Both the position numbers and the translations under genes were made by a program. Below are positions 1 to 7,835 of a DNA stretch of 13,904 bases, piece after piece (the stretch's first letter is position 1; each line of letters begins with the position of its first letter). Under the pieces are notes generated by a model, which was not told where the DNA came from, did no database searches, and saw only the letters and a list, made by a program, of their open reading frames with translations. Location: positions 1 to 13,904 of the forward strand of contig CAWIKY010000005.1 in assembly GCA_963836905.1 (NCBI GenBank), given 5' to 3'. This stretch comes from CAWIKY01 sp963836905. Lineage in GTDB: Bacteria; Pseudomonadota; Alphaproteobacteria; Caulobacterales; Hyphomonadaceae.

Positions 1-2132
1 CATCGTCATACTGGACGCCAAGCGCCAGCCGGGCATTGCGGTCGTTTTCGATGTCGCGCTGCTGGGCATAGAGCAACGAGAAATGGTCGCTGACACGCAG
101 TGTGGACGAAAAGAGAATGCCTTCCGACGGGCGGGGGTTGATCGTCGAAACCGAAATGTCCTCATCGGTCCTGAAATAGGTCAGGCTCGACCGGACCCGC
201 CAGAAATCGACATTGCCGGTCGCTTCGACCCGCTGGATCCTGAAATCATCATCAAGGCGCAGGCTGGTATTCAGCTGCAAATTCGAGCCGATCTCCAGGC
301 TCGATCCGAACAGATAGTCGGACCGGGTGCCATCAAGGTTCGTCGATGGATCGAATGCCGGATCGGCTTCGGAGCGCCAGCGACGTCCGAAGACCGCACT
401 CGCGCGAACGCCATTGTTAAAGACGGCCGAAGCTGAAACCCCGGCAGCCAGACGTTCGTCGCCCTCCCACCGGTCATAGCCGTTGAAGGGGTTCGGCTCG
501 AACAATGACGATTCGTCATACTCGTAGAAAACGGTGTCATTGTTCGGAATGGCGGCGTTTTCTTCGGAAGACCCGCCGATAGCCGCCATGAGCGTGGGTT
601 CGATGATGACCGTCGCAAATTCGGTATTGCGGACAAGCGGCCATTTCAGCGTTGCCCCTGCCAGTCCGGATGTCCGGGTCAGTTGGGTCGACGCTGCAGG
701 GTTCAGATCAAAATCGAGATCGTAATAATCGGCGCGAACCTCTGCAAAAGGCTCCAGCAAGAGGCCCAAAGGCAAGACATACGACGTCCGGAAATCGGAG
801 CCTACGGTCACTCGGCGGCTGTCATCGCCCGCATCACGGTTGATCACGGCGGTGGAGGCATTCACGCCCAGAGTACCGCCACCCATCTCGAAGAGCTTTT
901 CCGCAAACGCGACGGGGGTAATCAGGCCGAAGGTCTCATCCCTGTCGCCCAATTGATTGCCCTGTACGTCAATGACGGCGGCATCGGCATAGAAGGTCTC
1001 TGTCTGCCCGACGGCATAGACCTGGGACAGAAGCCGCAGAGCCTGGCTTTCATAAAGGCCCCGCCGCGCATTGATGTCGTCGAAGTCATAGCGGCGCAGA
1101 TAGAGATCGTCGCTCGCCTGCTCGAGCCCGAAACCCCATTTCCAGGTTTCGTTGATGTCAAAGAGACCCTCAGCGAAGATGTGGCTGCGCAGCGATTCTT
1201 CGCTCTCGCGGAGCGGCCCAATCGCTGTTGACGGGTCGCGGACCACAAAGCCGTTCTGGTCGAACAAGAGGGGGTCCCCGTCTGAGTTCGAACTGCTCGT
1301 CGTAGACGAGGCTCGTTTCGACCTCGACATAGCCCGAATAGAAACGCTTGCGGTATTCCAGCTCCAGAAGAGGCGCCACATTGGTGTGAAGGTGCGGAAT
1401 GATGGTCAGGTCCTGCGACTTTGACAGGGCCAGATAATACGGCTGGATGTAAAACGCGCCAAGTTTGGATGAGAGGCCGGGCTCCGGGGCCAGAAGACCC
1501 GACCGGCGTTTGCTGGACGGGTCCGGATGGGCAAAATACGGGACATAGAGAACCGGAACGCCTTTCACTTCCAGAACGGCGTCCTGGTACGTGATCATCT
1601 GCGTTTCGGCGTTCTGTTTCGCGCGGCGCGCCCGTAGCGCCCAGGTCGGCGATTCCTCGCCGTCTTCGCAAATCTCGCACGCCGTGTAGATCGCCTGATC
1701 GAGCGTATTGGACCCGTCAGCGGAGCGGCTGGCGGCGCGGGCAATCACCAGAGCATCGCCTGGAAGCTGGGCCACGAACTGGGTTGCCACCCCATCGGCG
1801 AGTTGCTCGTCGACCTCCAGCTCTTCGGCAAACCGCATCGTTCCGTCCGGATCGGCGATGCGGACATTGCCGATCGCGCGGACTTTTTGTGTTTCGATGG
1901 TATAGATCACGCGGTCGGCGCGTAGCTCGCGAATACCGTATTTGACCTGCACATTGCCTTCGGCGATCAGCACGCCGTCTTCGCGATTGTCGATCAGCCG
2001 GTCGGCCTCGAGATAGACCCGTTCGTCTGCAGGTCCGGGCAGCACAGCGTCGCCGGAGGCTTCCTGCGCATAGGCCGGCACCGCTACCAGAAGGGATGCC
2101 AGCATGGCTGCGATGAGCTTGGATTGCTTCAC
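1..2132 (-). CDS. lptD: LptD, outer-membrane LPS assembly protein (frameshifted; 3' end outside window)
   Basis: LptD is the outer-membrane beta-barrel that, with LptE, inserts lipopolysaccharide into the outer leaflet. The start is GTG at 2132-2130, with a strong GGGGAG ribosome site 8 bases upstream. A Sec signal peptide ends near AYA (residues 20-22), an OstA/LptA-like domain follows (about residues 36-150), then the conserved segment PVLYVPYFAHPDPSSKRRSG that marks the entry into the barrel. Reading breaks after about residue 280 (…VYDEQF). The next frame continues with SDGDPLLFDQNGF and stays open to base 1, ending in barrel strands and YAQQRDIENDRNARLALG, which resembles the family C-terminus. 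At least 710 residues are visible, and perhaps only a few tens are missing. One extra base (or two missing) between about 1271 and 1292 explains the break. lptD is normally essential in LPS-bearing bacteria, so I infer a sequence error rather than a dead gene. Confidence 0.9.
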
Positions 2133-2167
2133 GCCTGTTTCTCCCCGCTGTCCCTGCCAAAGAGGGG

Positions 2168-2196
2168 ATTATACGCTTAACACGGCAAATAGAACC
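2168..2196 (-). promoter_or_regulatory. Probable sigma-70 type promoter for lptD
   Basis: On the minus strand a perfect TATAAT hexamer lies at 2173-2168, about 35 bases upstream of the GTG start of lptD, so transcription would begin near 2161. The -35 region is poor: GGTTCT at 2196-2191 with a 17-base spacer is the best fit. The gap between dprA and lptD is AT-richer than its surroundings, which supports an independent promoter. No hairpin plus U-run that could end the upstream dprA transcript was seen, so some read-through is possible. Confidence 0.5.
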
Positions 2197-2242
2197 CTGA
2201 TTGCAGTCCGGATCGATAATTAAAACGGCGGTGTTGCAGCGA

Positions 2243-3347
2243 TCAGTCCCTGTCGGTTCGCAAGCGGACCAATCCACCCGGCAAGGAGACGGCGATTCCC
2301 GATAATTCCAGATCGACAATTGCGGCGGTGCAGTGCGCAACGGGAAGGTCCGACAGCTTTATCAGATCGGCCATGGCGACCGGCGTATAGCTCAAAAGGC
2401 TCTTGATCTCATCGAGATGATCGTCCTGCGGTTCGGCGTCGCCTGACGTGTCGAACAAGAGCGGACTTGATTCGCTTCGAAACCTCGACGTCGTCATGCC
2501 CCGGAGAGCATCGAGAACATCTTCTGCGGTTTCGACCAGCAAGGCACCGGACCGGATGAGACCGTTGGAGCCTCTGGTACGGGGGTCCAGCGGCGAACCC
2601 GGCACCGCCATGACCTCACGGCCCTGTTCAAGCGCGCAGCGGGCCGAAATCAGCGAGCCCGAGCGTTGCGCCGCTTCCACGACGACAACACCCAGAGACA
2701 GGCCCGTCACCAGCCTGTTGCGGCGGGGGAAATCGCGCGCTTTGGGCTCGCTGCCAAACATGCTTTCGGAGATCAGCAGGCCTTCGGCCGCGATTTCTGG
2801 CCTGCAGATCACTGTTCTGCAGCGGATAGATATTATCGATGCCGCCCGCAATCACGGCGATGGTGGCACCCGGCCCTGCGCCCTCATGAGCGGCTGTATC
2901 CAGCCCGCGTGCCAGACCGGAGACAATCGTATAGCCTTCAGCCACCAGAGCCGCCGCCATGTCGGTTGCGATTTTCCGCGCGGGCGCCGAGGCATTTCTC
3001 GCTCCGACCATCGCCACGCAGGGCGCACTTGCCAGTGCCATTGACCCCATAACCGTCAGCACGGGCGGCGGCGCATCCAGCGCGGCAAGCCCTTTTGGAT
3101 AGTCCTCGTCGCTGGAGAGGCAGAAACGTGCGCCATGCCGGGCGATACGTTCGAACTCCCGCTCGATCATGCCTGTGGTCGGCAAGCGCAAATCGCGTCT
3201 GCCACGGCTGGCCGCAAAGTCCGGTAGATGCTCGCACGCAGCTTGTGCGGTTCCGAACCGGTTGATCAGCCCAAGAAACGTGACCGGCCCGATGCCGTCC
3301 GTGCGCGACAGGCGAACGAAGGCAAGGCGCTCGGTCTCGTCCATCAT
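2243..3347 (-). CDS. dprA: DprA/Smf DNA-processing protein (frameshifted)
   Basis: DprA binds incoming single-stranded DNA and loads RecA during natural transformation; it occurs widely, also in species not known to be competent. Corrected length is about 367 residues, normal for the alphaproteobacterial form with a winged-helix tail. Residues 1-60 form the N-terminal SAM/HhH-like part (LSRTDGIGPVTFLGLINRFG). The Rossmann-like domain follows with VGARNAS (114-120), SGLARGLDTAAH (143-154) and IAVIAGGIDNIYP. The frame then shifts after LQA (residue 183) and resumes at EIAAEGLLISES, continuing through FPRRNRLVTGLSLGVVVVEAAQRSGSL and AVPGSPLDPRTRGSN to a C-terminal winged helix (last 60 residues or so). 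One extra base near 2798 accounts for the break. The start ATGATG overlaps the plsY stop by 4 bases, implying coupled translation. A MMDE start is chosen because it follows plsY directly and gives the usual N-terminus. Confidence 0.92.
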
Positions 3348-3973
3348 GGCGCTTCCGCTGGGGTCGATTTCTTTTCGCCAATGCGCGGCTCGGTGCCTGC
3401 AATGAGGCGCTCTATGTTCACGCGGTGTCGCCAGAAGACGACCCCCGTCAGCAGGGCCAGTATCACCAGTGACACCAGCGGCTTGCCGAACATGATTGCA
3501 ACGACCGGCACGATCAGCGCGGTGATGAGCGCGGCCAGAGAGCTTCGACGGGTAAGAACGGCAACGAGCAACCAGCAGGCGGCGGCAACCAGTCCGACCT
3601 GCCAGACAGCGCCGAACAGCAGGCCCGCATATGTGGCAATGCCCTTGCCGCCATGGAACTTCAGCCAGACCGGAAAACAATGACCGATCAGGGCCGCGGC
3701 CCCCGCCGCAAGGCCGATAACGGACGAGGAAAACAGAACCGTAAAAAGGACGGCGATCAGACCGGCTTTGCCCGCATCCAGAATGAGCGTTGCAATCGCC
3801 AGATCCTTGCGTCCGGTGCGCAGCACGTTGGTAGCGCCGATATTGCCTGAGCCGAGCGTACGGATATCACCCAGCCCGGCGGCACGGACAATAACAAGCC
3901 CGAACGGGACCGACCCGACAAGATAACCGACGCTGATCGCGGCAATCCAGGCCTGCACGGACACATCTTCCAT
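3344..3973 (-). CDS. plsY: PlsY, acyl-phosphate:glycerol-3-phosphate acyltransferase
   Basis: PlsY moves the acyl group from acyl-phosphate (made by PlsX) to glycerol-3-phosphate, giving lysophosphatidic acid, the first membrane step of phospholipid synthesis. The 209-residue protein is largely hydrophobic and fits the family's multi-pass inner-membrane fold. All three signature motifs are present: GSVPFG (20-25), GSGNIGATN (41-49) and the phosphate-binding region around HGGKGIAT (107-114). The C-terminal NIERLIAGTEPRIG is also typical. The start ATG shares its A with the TGA stop of the upstream pyrC' (TGATG at 3975-3971), and a GGAG lies about 10 bases before the start. The gene ends inside the dprA start. 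No disruption is visible. Confidence 0.96.
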   Translation of the reverse strand: MEDVSVQAWIAAISVGYLVGSVPFGLVIVRAAGLGDIRTLGSGNIGATNVLRTGRKDLAIATLILDAGKAGLIAVLFTVLFSSSVIGLAAGAAALIGHCFPVWLKFHGGKGIATYAGLLFGAVWQVGLVAAACWLLVAVLTRRSSLAALITALIVPVVAIMFGKPLVSLVILALLTGVVFWRHRVNIERLIAGTEPRIGEKKSTPAEAP

Positions 3974-5304
3974 CAGTTTCGTCGCTCCGCCAGACGGTCA
4001 AACACAATTCGTCCGTTTACCATGGTCTGAATGGCCTGTCCGGTGAGCAATCGCCCATCATAGGGTGAGTTCGTCGATTTCGACCGCAGATCCTCGCGGC
4101 GACATTTCCAGGGCTTGTCGAGATCGATCCGCACGAGATCGGCAGGTGCGCCAATTGCCAACCGCCCCTGTTCCAACCCCAGAAGACCGGCCGGACCACT
4201 GGTCACAGCCCGCAAAGCCGCCAGACAGGACACACCATAAGCGGGGTCGGCAACCAGACTGGTCAAGGTCGACAGAAGCGTCTCCAGACCGGCGGCACCG
4301 AAACTGGCGTCCTCGAATGGCAATCTCTTGGCTTCGGCGGGTTGCGGGTCATGTGCGGAGACGACCGCATCAATCCTGCCATGCTTCAGCGCGTCGACCA
4401 GTGCCAGCCGGTCGGCTTCCGAGCGAAACGGCGGATCGACCTTGCAATAGGTTAGATACGCCTTGTCGGGATCATGGCTACCATCGCCGATATCAAGCTC
4501 GTTGAACACCAGATGATGTGCCGCAACCGTCACCGCGACACGGGCACCGTTGGCCCGCGCGCGCGAAACAATATCCAGGCTGCGCGCGGTTGTAAGCTGG
4601 TCGACAAGCAGTGATGCGCCGGTGGCTTCGGCCAGCATGAGGTCGCGCGACAAGCCTATCCATTCGGCGTGCGGCGGCATGCCTTTAAGGCCAAGCCGGG
4701 CCGCAAAAGCCCCGGCATTCATCGCTCCGCCGCGAAGCGAGGGATCGCCGGGCTGCAAAGCGACCCATAGCCCGAGAGCGCTTGCATAGCCCAAAGCGCG
4801 TTTGGCGACGGCTGCCGAGGCGAGACTGCAACCGGCTTGCGTGAAGAACACCGCCCCCGCCTCTTTCATCAGCGCCAGTTCGGCCATGTGCTCGCCTGCC
4901 AGACCGACGGTCAGCGCGCCTGCGGGATAAATGCGGTTCACGATTGCCGATGAGCGGGCAGCGCGGGCCAGATAGTCGACCAGTGCAGGCGAATTGATTG
5001 CCGGCCGCGTCGACGGCATGACGATCATCGAGGTTATGCCGCCCGCAACGGCAGCAGCGCTCGCGCTTTCCAGTGTTTCGGTGTGCTCGGCTCCCGGCTC
5101 GCCTGTCGATACGCGAAGATCGATCAGGCCCGGTAACAGGACATCACCGTCGCAGTCGATCACGAGGGTGCCATCCGAAGCGTTTGCGCCGGAAAGGTGC
5201 GGGCCGATATCGGCAATCCGTCCGTCTTCGACGCACAGTCCGCCGGGCTCGTCCCGGTCGGTGGCTGGGTCGACAAGACGCGCATTGTAGAAAAGCGTTC
5301 TCAT
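3973..5304 (-). CDS. PyrC', dihydroorotase-like protein lacking metal ligands (pseudo-dihydroorotase)
   Basis: This 443-residue protein has the amidohydrolase fold of type I dihydroorotases and is encoded directly downstream of pyrB with a 4-base ATGA overlap. The active site is degenerate. The metal-binding HxHxR of PGLIDLHVHLREPG reads RVSTG here (residues 64-68). The HCED-type histidine is replaced by Q184, and in SAHDPQ (316-321) the catalytic aspartate of the usual ATDHAPH is an alanine. AHHL (262-265) and the sequence KRLPFEDA after it remain. Pseudo-dihydroorotases next to pyrB are known, for instance in Pseudomonas, where they serve as structural partners of aspartate transcarbamoylase; a related form occurs in many Alphaproteobacteria. 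I infer the same scaffold role here, with an active dihydroorotase encoded elsewhere. Annotation as plain pyrC would be misleading. It is intact and shows no sign of decay. Confidence 0.9.
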   Translation of the reverse strand: MRTLFYNARLVDPATDRDEPGGLCVEDGRIADIGPHLSGANASDGTLVIDCDGDVLLPGLIDLRVSTGEPGAEHTETLESASAAAVAGGITSMIVMPSTRPAINSPALVDYLARAARSSAIVNRIYPAGALTVGLAGEHMAELALMKEAGAVFFTQAGCSLASAAVAKRALGYASALGLWVALQPGDPSLRGGAMNAGAFAARLGLKGMPPHAEWIGLSRDLMLAEATGASLLVDQLTTARSLDIVSRARANGARVAVTVAAHHLVFNELDIGDGSHDPDKAYLTYCKVDPPFRSEADRLALVDALKHGRIDAVVSAHDPQPAEAKRLPFEDASFGAAGLETLLSTLTSLVADPAYGVSCLAALRAVTSGPAGLLGLEQGRLAIGAPADLVRIDLDKPWKCRREDLRSKSTNSPYDGRLLTGQAIQTMVNGRIVFDRLAERRN

Positions 5305-6251
5305 GCGGCTTGCCTGTCTTGCGCTCTGGCTTCGGCCAACCGGACCAGAACGGCCATTCGCACGAAGACACCCATAGCGACCTGCTCGGTGATGACGGAC
5401 TGGGCACTTTCCGTGAGCGCGCTGTCGATCTCGACGCCGCGGTTCATCGGCCCCGGGTGCATGATGAGCGCGCCGGGCTTTGCATGTTTCAGCTTCGCCG
5501 CATCCAGCCCATAGAGCCTGAAATACTCGCGTGCGCTCGGCAGAAACGCCCCGTTCATGCGCTCCAGTTGCAGGCGCAGCATCATCACGACATCACAGTC
5601 TTCGAGTGCTTCATTCATGTCTGTATGGACCGAGGCCGCGCCCCAGGTATCAGTCCCGGGCGGCACGAGGGTCGGTGGCGCAACAAGCCGGACTTCCGCG
5701 CCCATCTGATGCAGCAGCATGGTGGATGACCGCGCCACCCTTGAGTGCAGGATGTCTCCGCAGATCGCAACTTTGAGGCCTTCGAGCTTGCCCAGCCTGC
5801 GCTTGATGGTCAGGCCGTCGAGCAGCGCCTGCGTCGGGTGCTCGTGCGTTCCGTCGCCCGCGTTGATCACCGCGCAATCCACCTTACGCGACAGCAGCCG
5901 AACCGCGCCGGATGAGCCGTGCCGGATCACCAGAAGATCGGGCGACATGGCATTCAGCGTCATCGCGGTGTCGATCAGCGTTTCACCCTTCTTCATCGAA
6001 GAAGTCTGGACCGCCATGTTGACGACATCCGCGCCAAGACGCCGCGCGGAAATCTCGAAGGAACCCTGGGTCCGTGTCGAATTTTCGAAGAAGAGATTGA
6101 TCAGCGTCTGGCCGGCAAGCGTTTCACGCGATGGCGGGGTATCGATATAGCTCTCTGCAAGTTCCAACAGGTCTGCAATTGCCAGCTTGTGCATCCCCGA
6201 TATCCCGAGGAGATGCTTGCCTTGAAACCGGTAGGGGTTGGCGCTGCTCAT
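5301..6251 (-). CDS. pyrB: Aspartate carbamoyltransferase catalytic chain
   Basis: PyrB condenses carbamoyl phosphate with aspartate, the committed step of pyrimidine synthesis. The 316-residue chain has the usual motifs: carbamoyl-phosphate loop STRT (58-61), SSMKKGET (84-91) supplying the lysine reached from the neighbouring subunit, HPTQALLD (138-145) and HPGPMNRGVEI (265-275). STRT is followed by QGSFE as in the class associated with PyrC-like partners. No pyrI regulatory gene is nearby. Its TGA stop lies within the ATGA of pyrC' (5304-5301), so the two are probably made in fixed proportion, in keeping with a PyrB/PyrC' complex. The ribosome site before 6251 is weak. The 50-base gap to ruvX contains a small inverted repeat (CCCGT-C-ACGGG, 6275-6285) but no terminator, so co-transcription with ruvX is likely. 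Confidence 0.97.
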   Translation of the reverse strand: MSSANPYRFQGKHLLGISGMHKLAIADLLELAESYIDTPPSRETLAGQTLINLFFENSTRTQGSFEISARRLGADVVNMAVQTSSMKKGETLIDTAMTLNAMSPDLLVIRHGSSGAVRLLSRKVDCAVINAGDGTHEHPTQALLDGLTIKRRLGKLEGLKVAICGDILHSRVARSSTMLLHQMGAEVRLVAPPTLVPPGTDTWGAASVHTDMNEALEDCDVVMMLRLQLERMNGAFLPSAREYFRLYGLDAAKLKHAKPGALIMHPGPMNRGVEIDSALTESAQSVITEQVAMGVFVRMAVLVRLAEARAQDRQAA

Positions 6252-6301
6252 AAATGCCAGTCGATACGGCCAAGCCCGTCACGGGGCAAGCCTGCACACT
6301 T

Positions 6302-6766
6302 TTATTCCAGTCCGGTATTGGCCAGATAGTCGAGCGCCGTCTGCAAAATGATCGCTGCAGCGGACTTGTCGATCAATTGCGCGCGCCGTGCCCGTGTCAG
6401 ATCAGCTTCGATCATCGCGCGCTCGGCCTGGGCACTGGAAAGCCGCTCATCCTGAAACGCGACCGGAACGTCGCGCAATTCAAGCAGGCTGCGGGAAAAG
6501 GCGCGGGCAGCTTGTGCGCGCGGGCCTTTGGAGCCGTCCATATTGAGCGGCAGACCGAGAACGATTCCGACGCAAGCCCGGCTGTCATACAGTTCGAAAA
6601 TGCGATGCAGCACGGGCGCGAGCTTCTTCTGGCGCAGAACGCCTTCGACAGGGTGCGCGGTAAACCGTAGCGAATCGCTGATTGCGACCCCGACACGACG
6701 CGTACCCGGATCGATCCCCAGAAGCGGGCCGGATGGCGGCAGGTTTGAGAGATCGATCAGGGCCAT
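6302..6766 (-). CDS. ruvX: RuvX/YqgF family RNase H-fold nuclease (Holliday junction resolvase homologue)
   Basis: This family has an RNase H-like fold related to RuvC. Members are linked to 16S rRNA 5' end maturation in Escherichia coli and to Holliday junction cleavage in other bacteria, so the exact substrate here is unsettled. The 154-residue protein shows the first acidic motif GIDPGTRRVGVAISD (17-31, catalytic D19), the central GLPLNMDGSKGPRAQ (71-85), DERLSS (106-111) and the last acidic site near IDKSAAAIILQ (D133). Length and motif order are normal. It is the first gene of the leftward cluster ruvX-pyrB-pyrC'-plsY-dprA, divergent from gatC by 96 bases. The ATG at 6766 was chosen because it lies just before the conserved N-terminus; only a weak GGAT ribosome site precedes it. 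Confidence 0.93.
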   Translation of the reverse strand: MALIDLSNLPPSGPLLGIDPGTRRVGVAISDSLRFTAHPVEGVLRQKKLAPVLHRIFELYDSRACVGIVLGLPLNMDGSKGPRAQAARAFSRSLLELRDVPVAFQDERLSSAQAERAMIEADLTRARRAQLIDKSAAAIILQTALDYLANTGLE

Positions 6767-6862
6767 TTGCAGAGATCCGGTTTGCGGCAGACACGCGCAC
6801 TTGCCCGCCTGCTCACCTATCGCGTATCGTTACCGCATACAAAGTCGAAAGAGGCAGGCGGC
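6767..6862. promoter_or_regulatory. Divergent intergenic region between ruvX and gatC
   Basis: These 96 bases must hold the promoters for both the leftward ruvX cluster and the rightward gatC cluster. For gatC, TTGCCC at 6801-6806 with TATCGT at 6825-6830 (18-base spacer) is the best -35/-10 pair, but the match is modest. GAGG at 6851-6854 is the gatC ribosome site, 8 bases before its ATG. I see no clear leftward promoter and no riboswitch-like fold. Confidence 0.35.
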
Positions 6863-7150
6863 ATGAGCGCGACACTGGAAGACGTACGGAAAGCGGCCCG
6901 GCTTGCGCGCATTGCGATGCCCGAAGACCGGCTCGAGCCAATGACCCAGGAACTGAACCACATTCTCGACTGGATCGAACAATTGAACGAAGTGGATGTG
7001 GAAGGCGTTGAGCCAATGACGTCCGTCGTGGATGTCAGCTTGCCCATGCGCGCGGATAAAGTGACGGACGGGAATGTTCGCGACAAGGTCCTCGCAAACG
7101 CGCCGCGCTCGGAGGATGGCTTCTTTGTCGTCCCGAAGGCTGTCGAATAG
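6863..7150 (+). CDS. gatC: GatC, subunit C of Asp/Glu-tRNA amidotransferase
   Basis: GatC is the small linker that holds GatA and GatB together in the enzyme that converts Glu-tRNA(Gln) and/or Asp-tRNA(Asn) to the correct amide. The 95-residue product has the usual N-terminal VRKAARLARIA helix, the HILDWIEQLNEVDVEGVEPM stretch and the C-terminal NAPRSEDGFFVVPKAVE. A longer reading from an ATG at 6767 is possible, but it would cover the promoter region. The ATG at 6863 with GAGG 8 bases upstream gives the family N-terminus. It starts the rightward gat cluster, but is separated from gatA by a lipoprotein gene. Confidence 0.96.
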   Translation: MSATLEDVRKAARLARIAMPEDRLEPMTQELNHILDWIEQLNEVDVEGVEPMTSVVDVSLPMRADKVTDGNVRDKVLANAPRSEDGFFVVPKAVE

Positions 7151-7218
7151 TTCCAGACAGACAGGCGGGCGGGCGGCTCAGAAAACAACGTAGACACTCT
7201 ATCGCAATGGAGACAGCC

Positions 7219-7671
7219 ATGAAACGTCCATTCATTCTTATGTCCGCACTTGCATCCGGCGCGCTGCTCGCCGCGTGCCAGACACCGGCAAATCAAGCAG
7301 ATGCAGAGCCGACCGGTGCAGCGCAGTTTGCGGGTGATCCCCGGCTCGGAGAAAAAACCGACCGGCTTTGCTTTGCATCGACCGTGGACGGGTTCCGCCA
7401 GGCCGGAGACAATACGGTCATTCTGGAAACCGGACCGAGCACCGAATATCTGGTCGAGACGAACGGCACATGTTTCGATCTCGACAGGGCACAGACCATC
7501 GGCCTCGATACCGACCTTTCATGTGCCCGCCCGGGCGACAGCCTGATCGTCTCGGATTCGGCTTTCGGGTTGACTGACAATATCGGTATCGGGCCACAGC
7601 GTTGCCTGATCCGGGCGATCTACAATTGGGATGAAGACGCTGCAGACGCCGCAGCGCAAGCCGCTGGCTAG
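7219..7671 (+). CDS. Small DUF6491-like lipoprotein, function unknown
   Basis: The 150-residue product starts at ATG 7219, with GGAG (7209-7212) 6 bases upstream; an in-frame ATG at 7207 overlaps that ribosome site and is unlikely. A lipoprotein signal runs to the lipobox LAAC, with the lipidated cysteine at residue 20. Gln at the next position suggests sorting to the outer membrane. The mature part has four more cysteines (51, 85, 102, 129) in the contexts LCF, TCF, SCA and RCL, which could pair as two disulfides. Their spacing and the phrases NTVILETGPSTEYLVE and CFDLDRAQTIGL resemble the DUF6491 family of proteobacterial lipoproteins; that assignment is from memory of the pattern. An Ala/Asp-rich tail ends the protein. 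It sits between gatC (68 bases) and gatA (164 bases) with no evident link to tRNA amidation. Confidence 0.8.
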   Translation: MKRPFILMSALASGALLAACQTPANQADAEPTGAAQFAGDPRLGEKTDRLCFASTVDGFRQAGDNTVILETGPSTEYLVETNGTCFDLDRAQTIGLDTDLSCARPGDSLIVSDSAFGLTDNIGIGPQRCLIRAIYNWDEDAADAAAQAAG

Positions 7672-7679
7672 GCTGTCTT

Positions 7680-7713
7680 GATCCGGCCGGACAGTCCGGC
7701 AACTCTCCGGATC
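7680..7713 (+). terminator. Hairpin after the lipoprotein gene, possible weak terminator
   Basis: Starting 9 bases after the lipoprotein stop, GATCCGG (7680-7686) can pair with CCGGATC (7707-7713). Nested inside is a 15-base palindrome GCCGGACAGTCCGGC (7686-7700) that forms a 5-bp GC stem with loop ACAGT. No T-run follows, so intrinsic termination would be inefficient. It may instead stabilise the mRNA end or be a protein site. Confidence 0.3.
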
Positions 7714-7781
7714 GCCCGCCCGTCAGCGTTCATGCATCGGTTGGTGTCATAATTCGTGGAAACGCCCACTTGCAAGAGCGT

Positions 7782-7805
7782 GCCCGTCCGGCTTACGAGA
7801 CGGGC
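7782..7805 (+). promoter_or_regulatory. Stem-loop in the leader of gatA
   Basis: GCCCGTC (7782-7788) and GACGGGC (7799-7805) form a perfect 7-bp stem with a 10-base loop, ending 30 bases before the gatA ATG. It stands clear of the AAGGG ribosome site (7825-7829). No U-run follows. It could be a leader structure or transcript-end hairpin; no known regulator is recognised. Confidence 0.35.
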
Positions 7806-7835
7806 TGCTGAACACCATCGCTTCAAGGGCGCCGC

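Noticed and set aside
1271..1292. Programmed ribosomal frameshifting in lptD, dprA or gatA
   Set aside because: None of these families is known for it, no slippery heptamer plus pseudoknot is evident at the three sites, and the contexts differ from each other.
922..1680. Minus-strand open frame of 252 codons overlapping lptD
   Set aside because: It is in neither of the two frames that carry LptD sequence and is Arg/Ser/Pro-rich, as shadow frames are.
6274..6287. Small hairpin between ruvX and pyrB as a terminator or attenuator
   Set aside because: The inverted repeat has five base pairs with a one-base loop and no U-run follows; no leader peptide is visible either.
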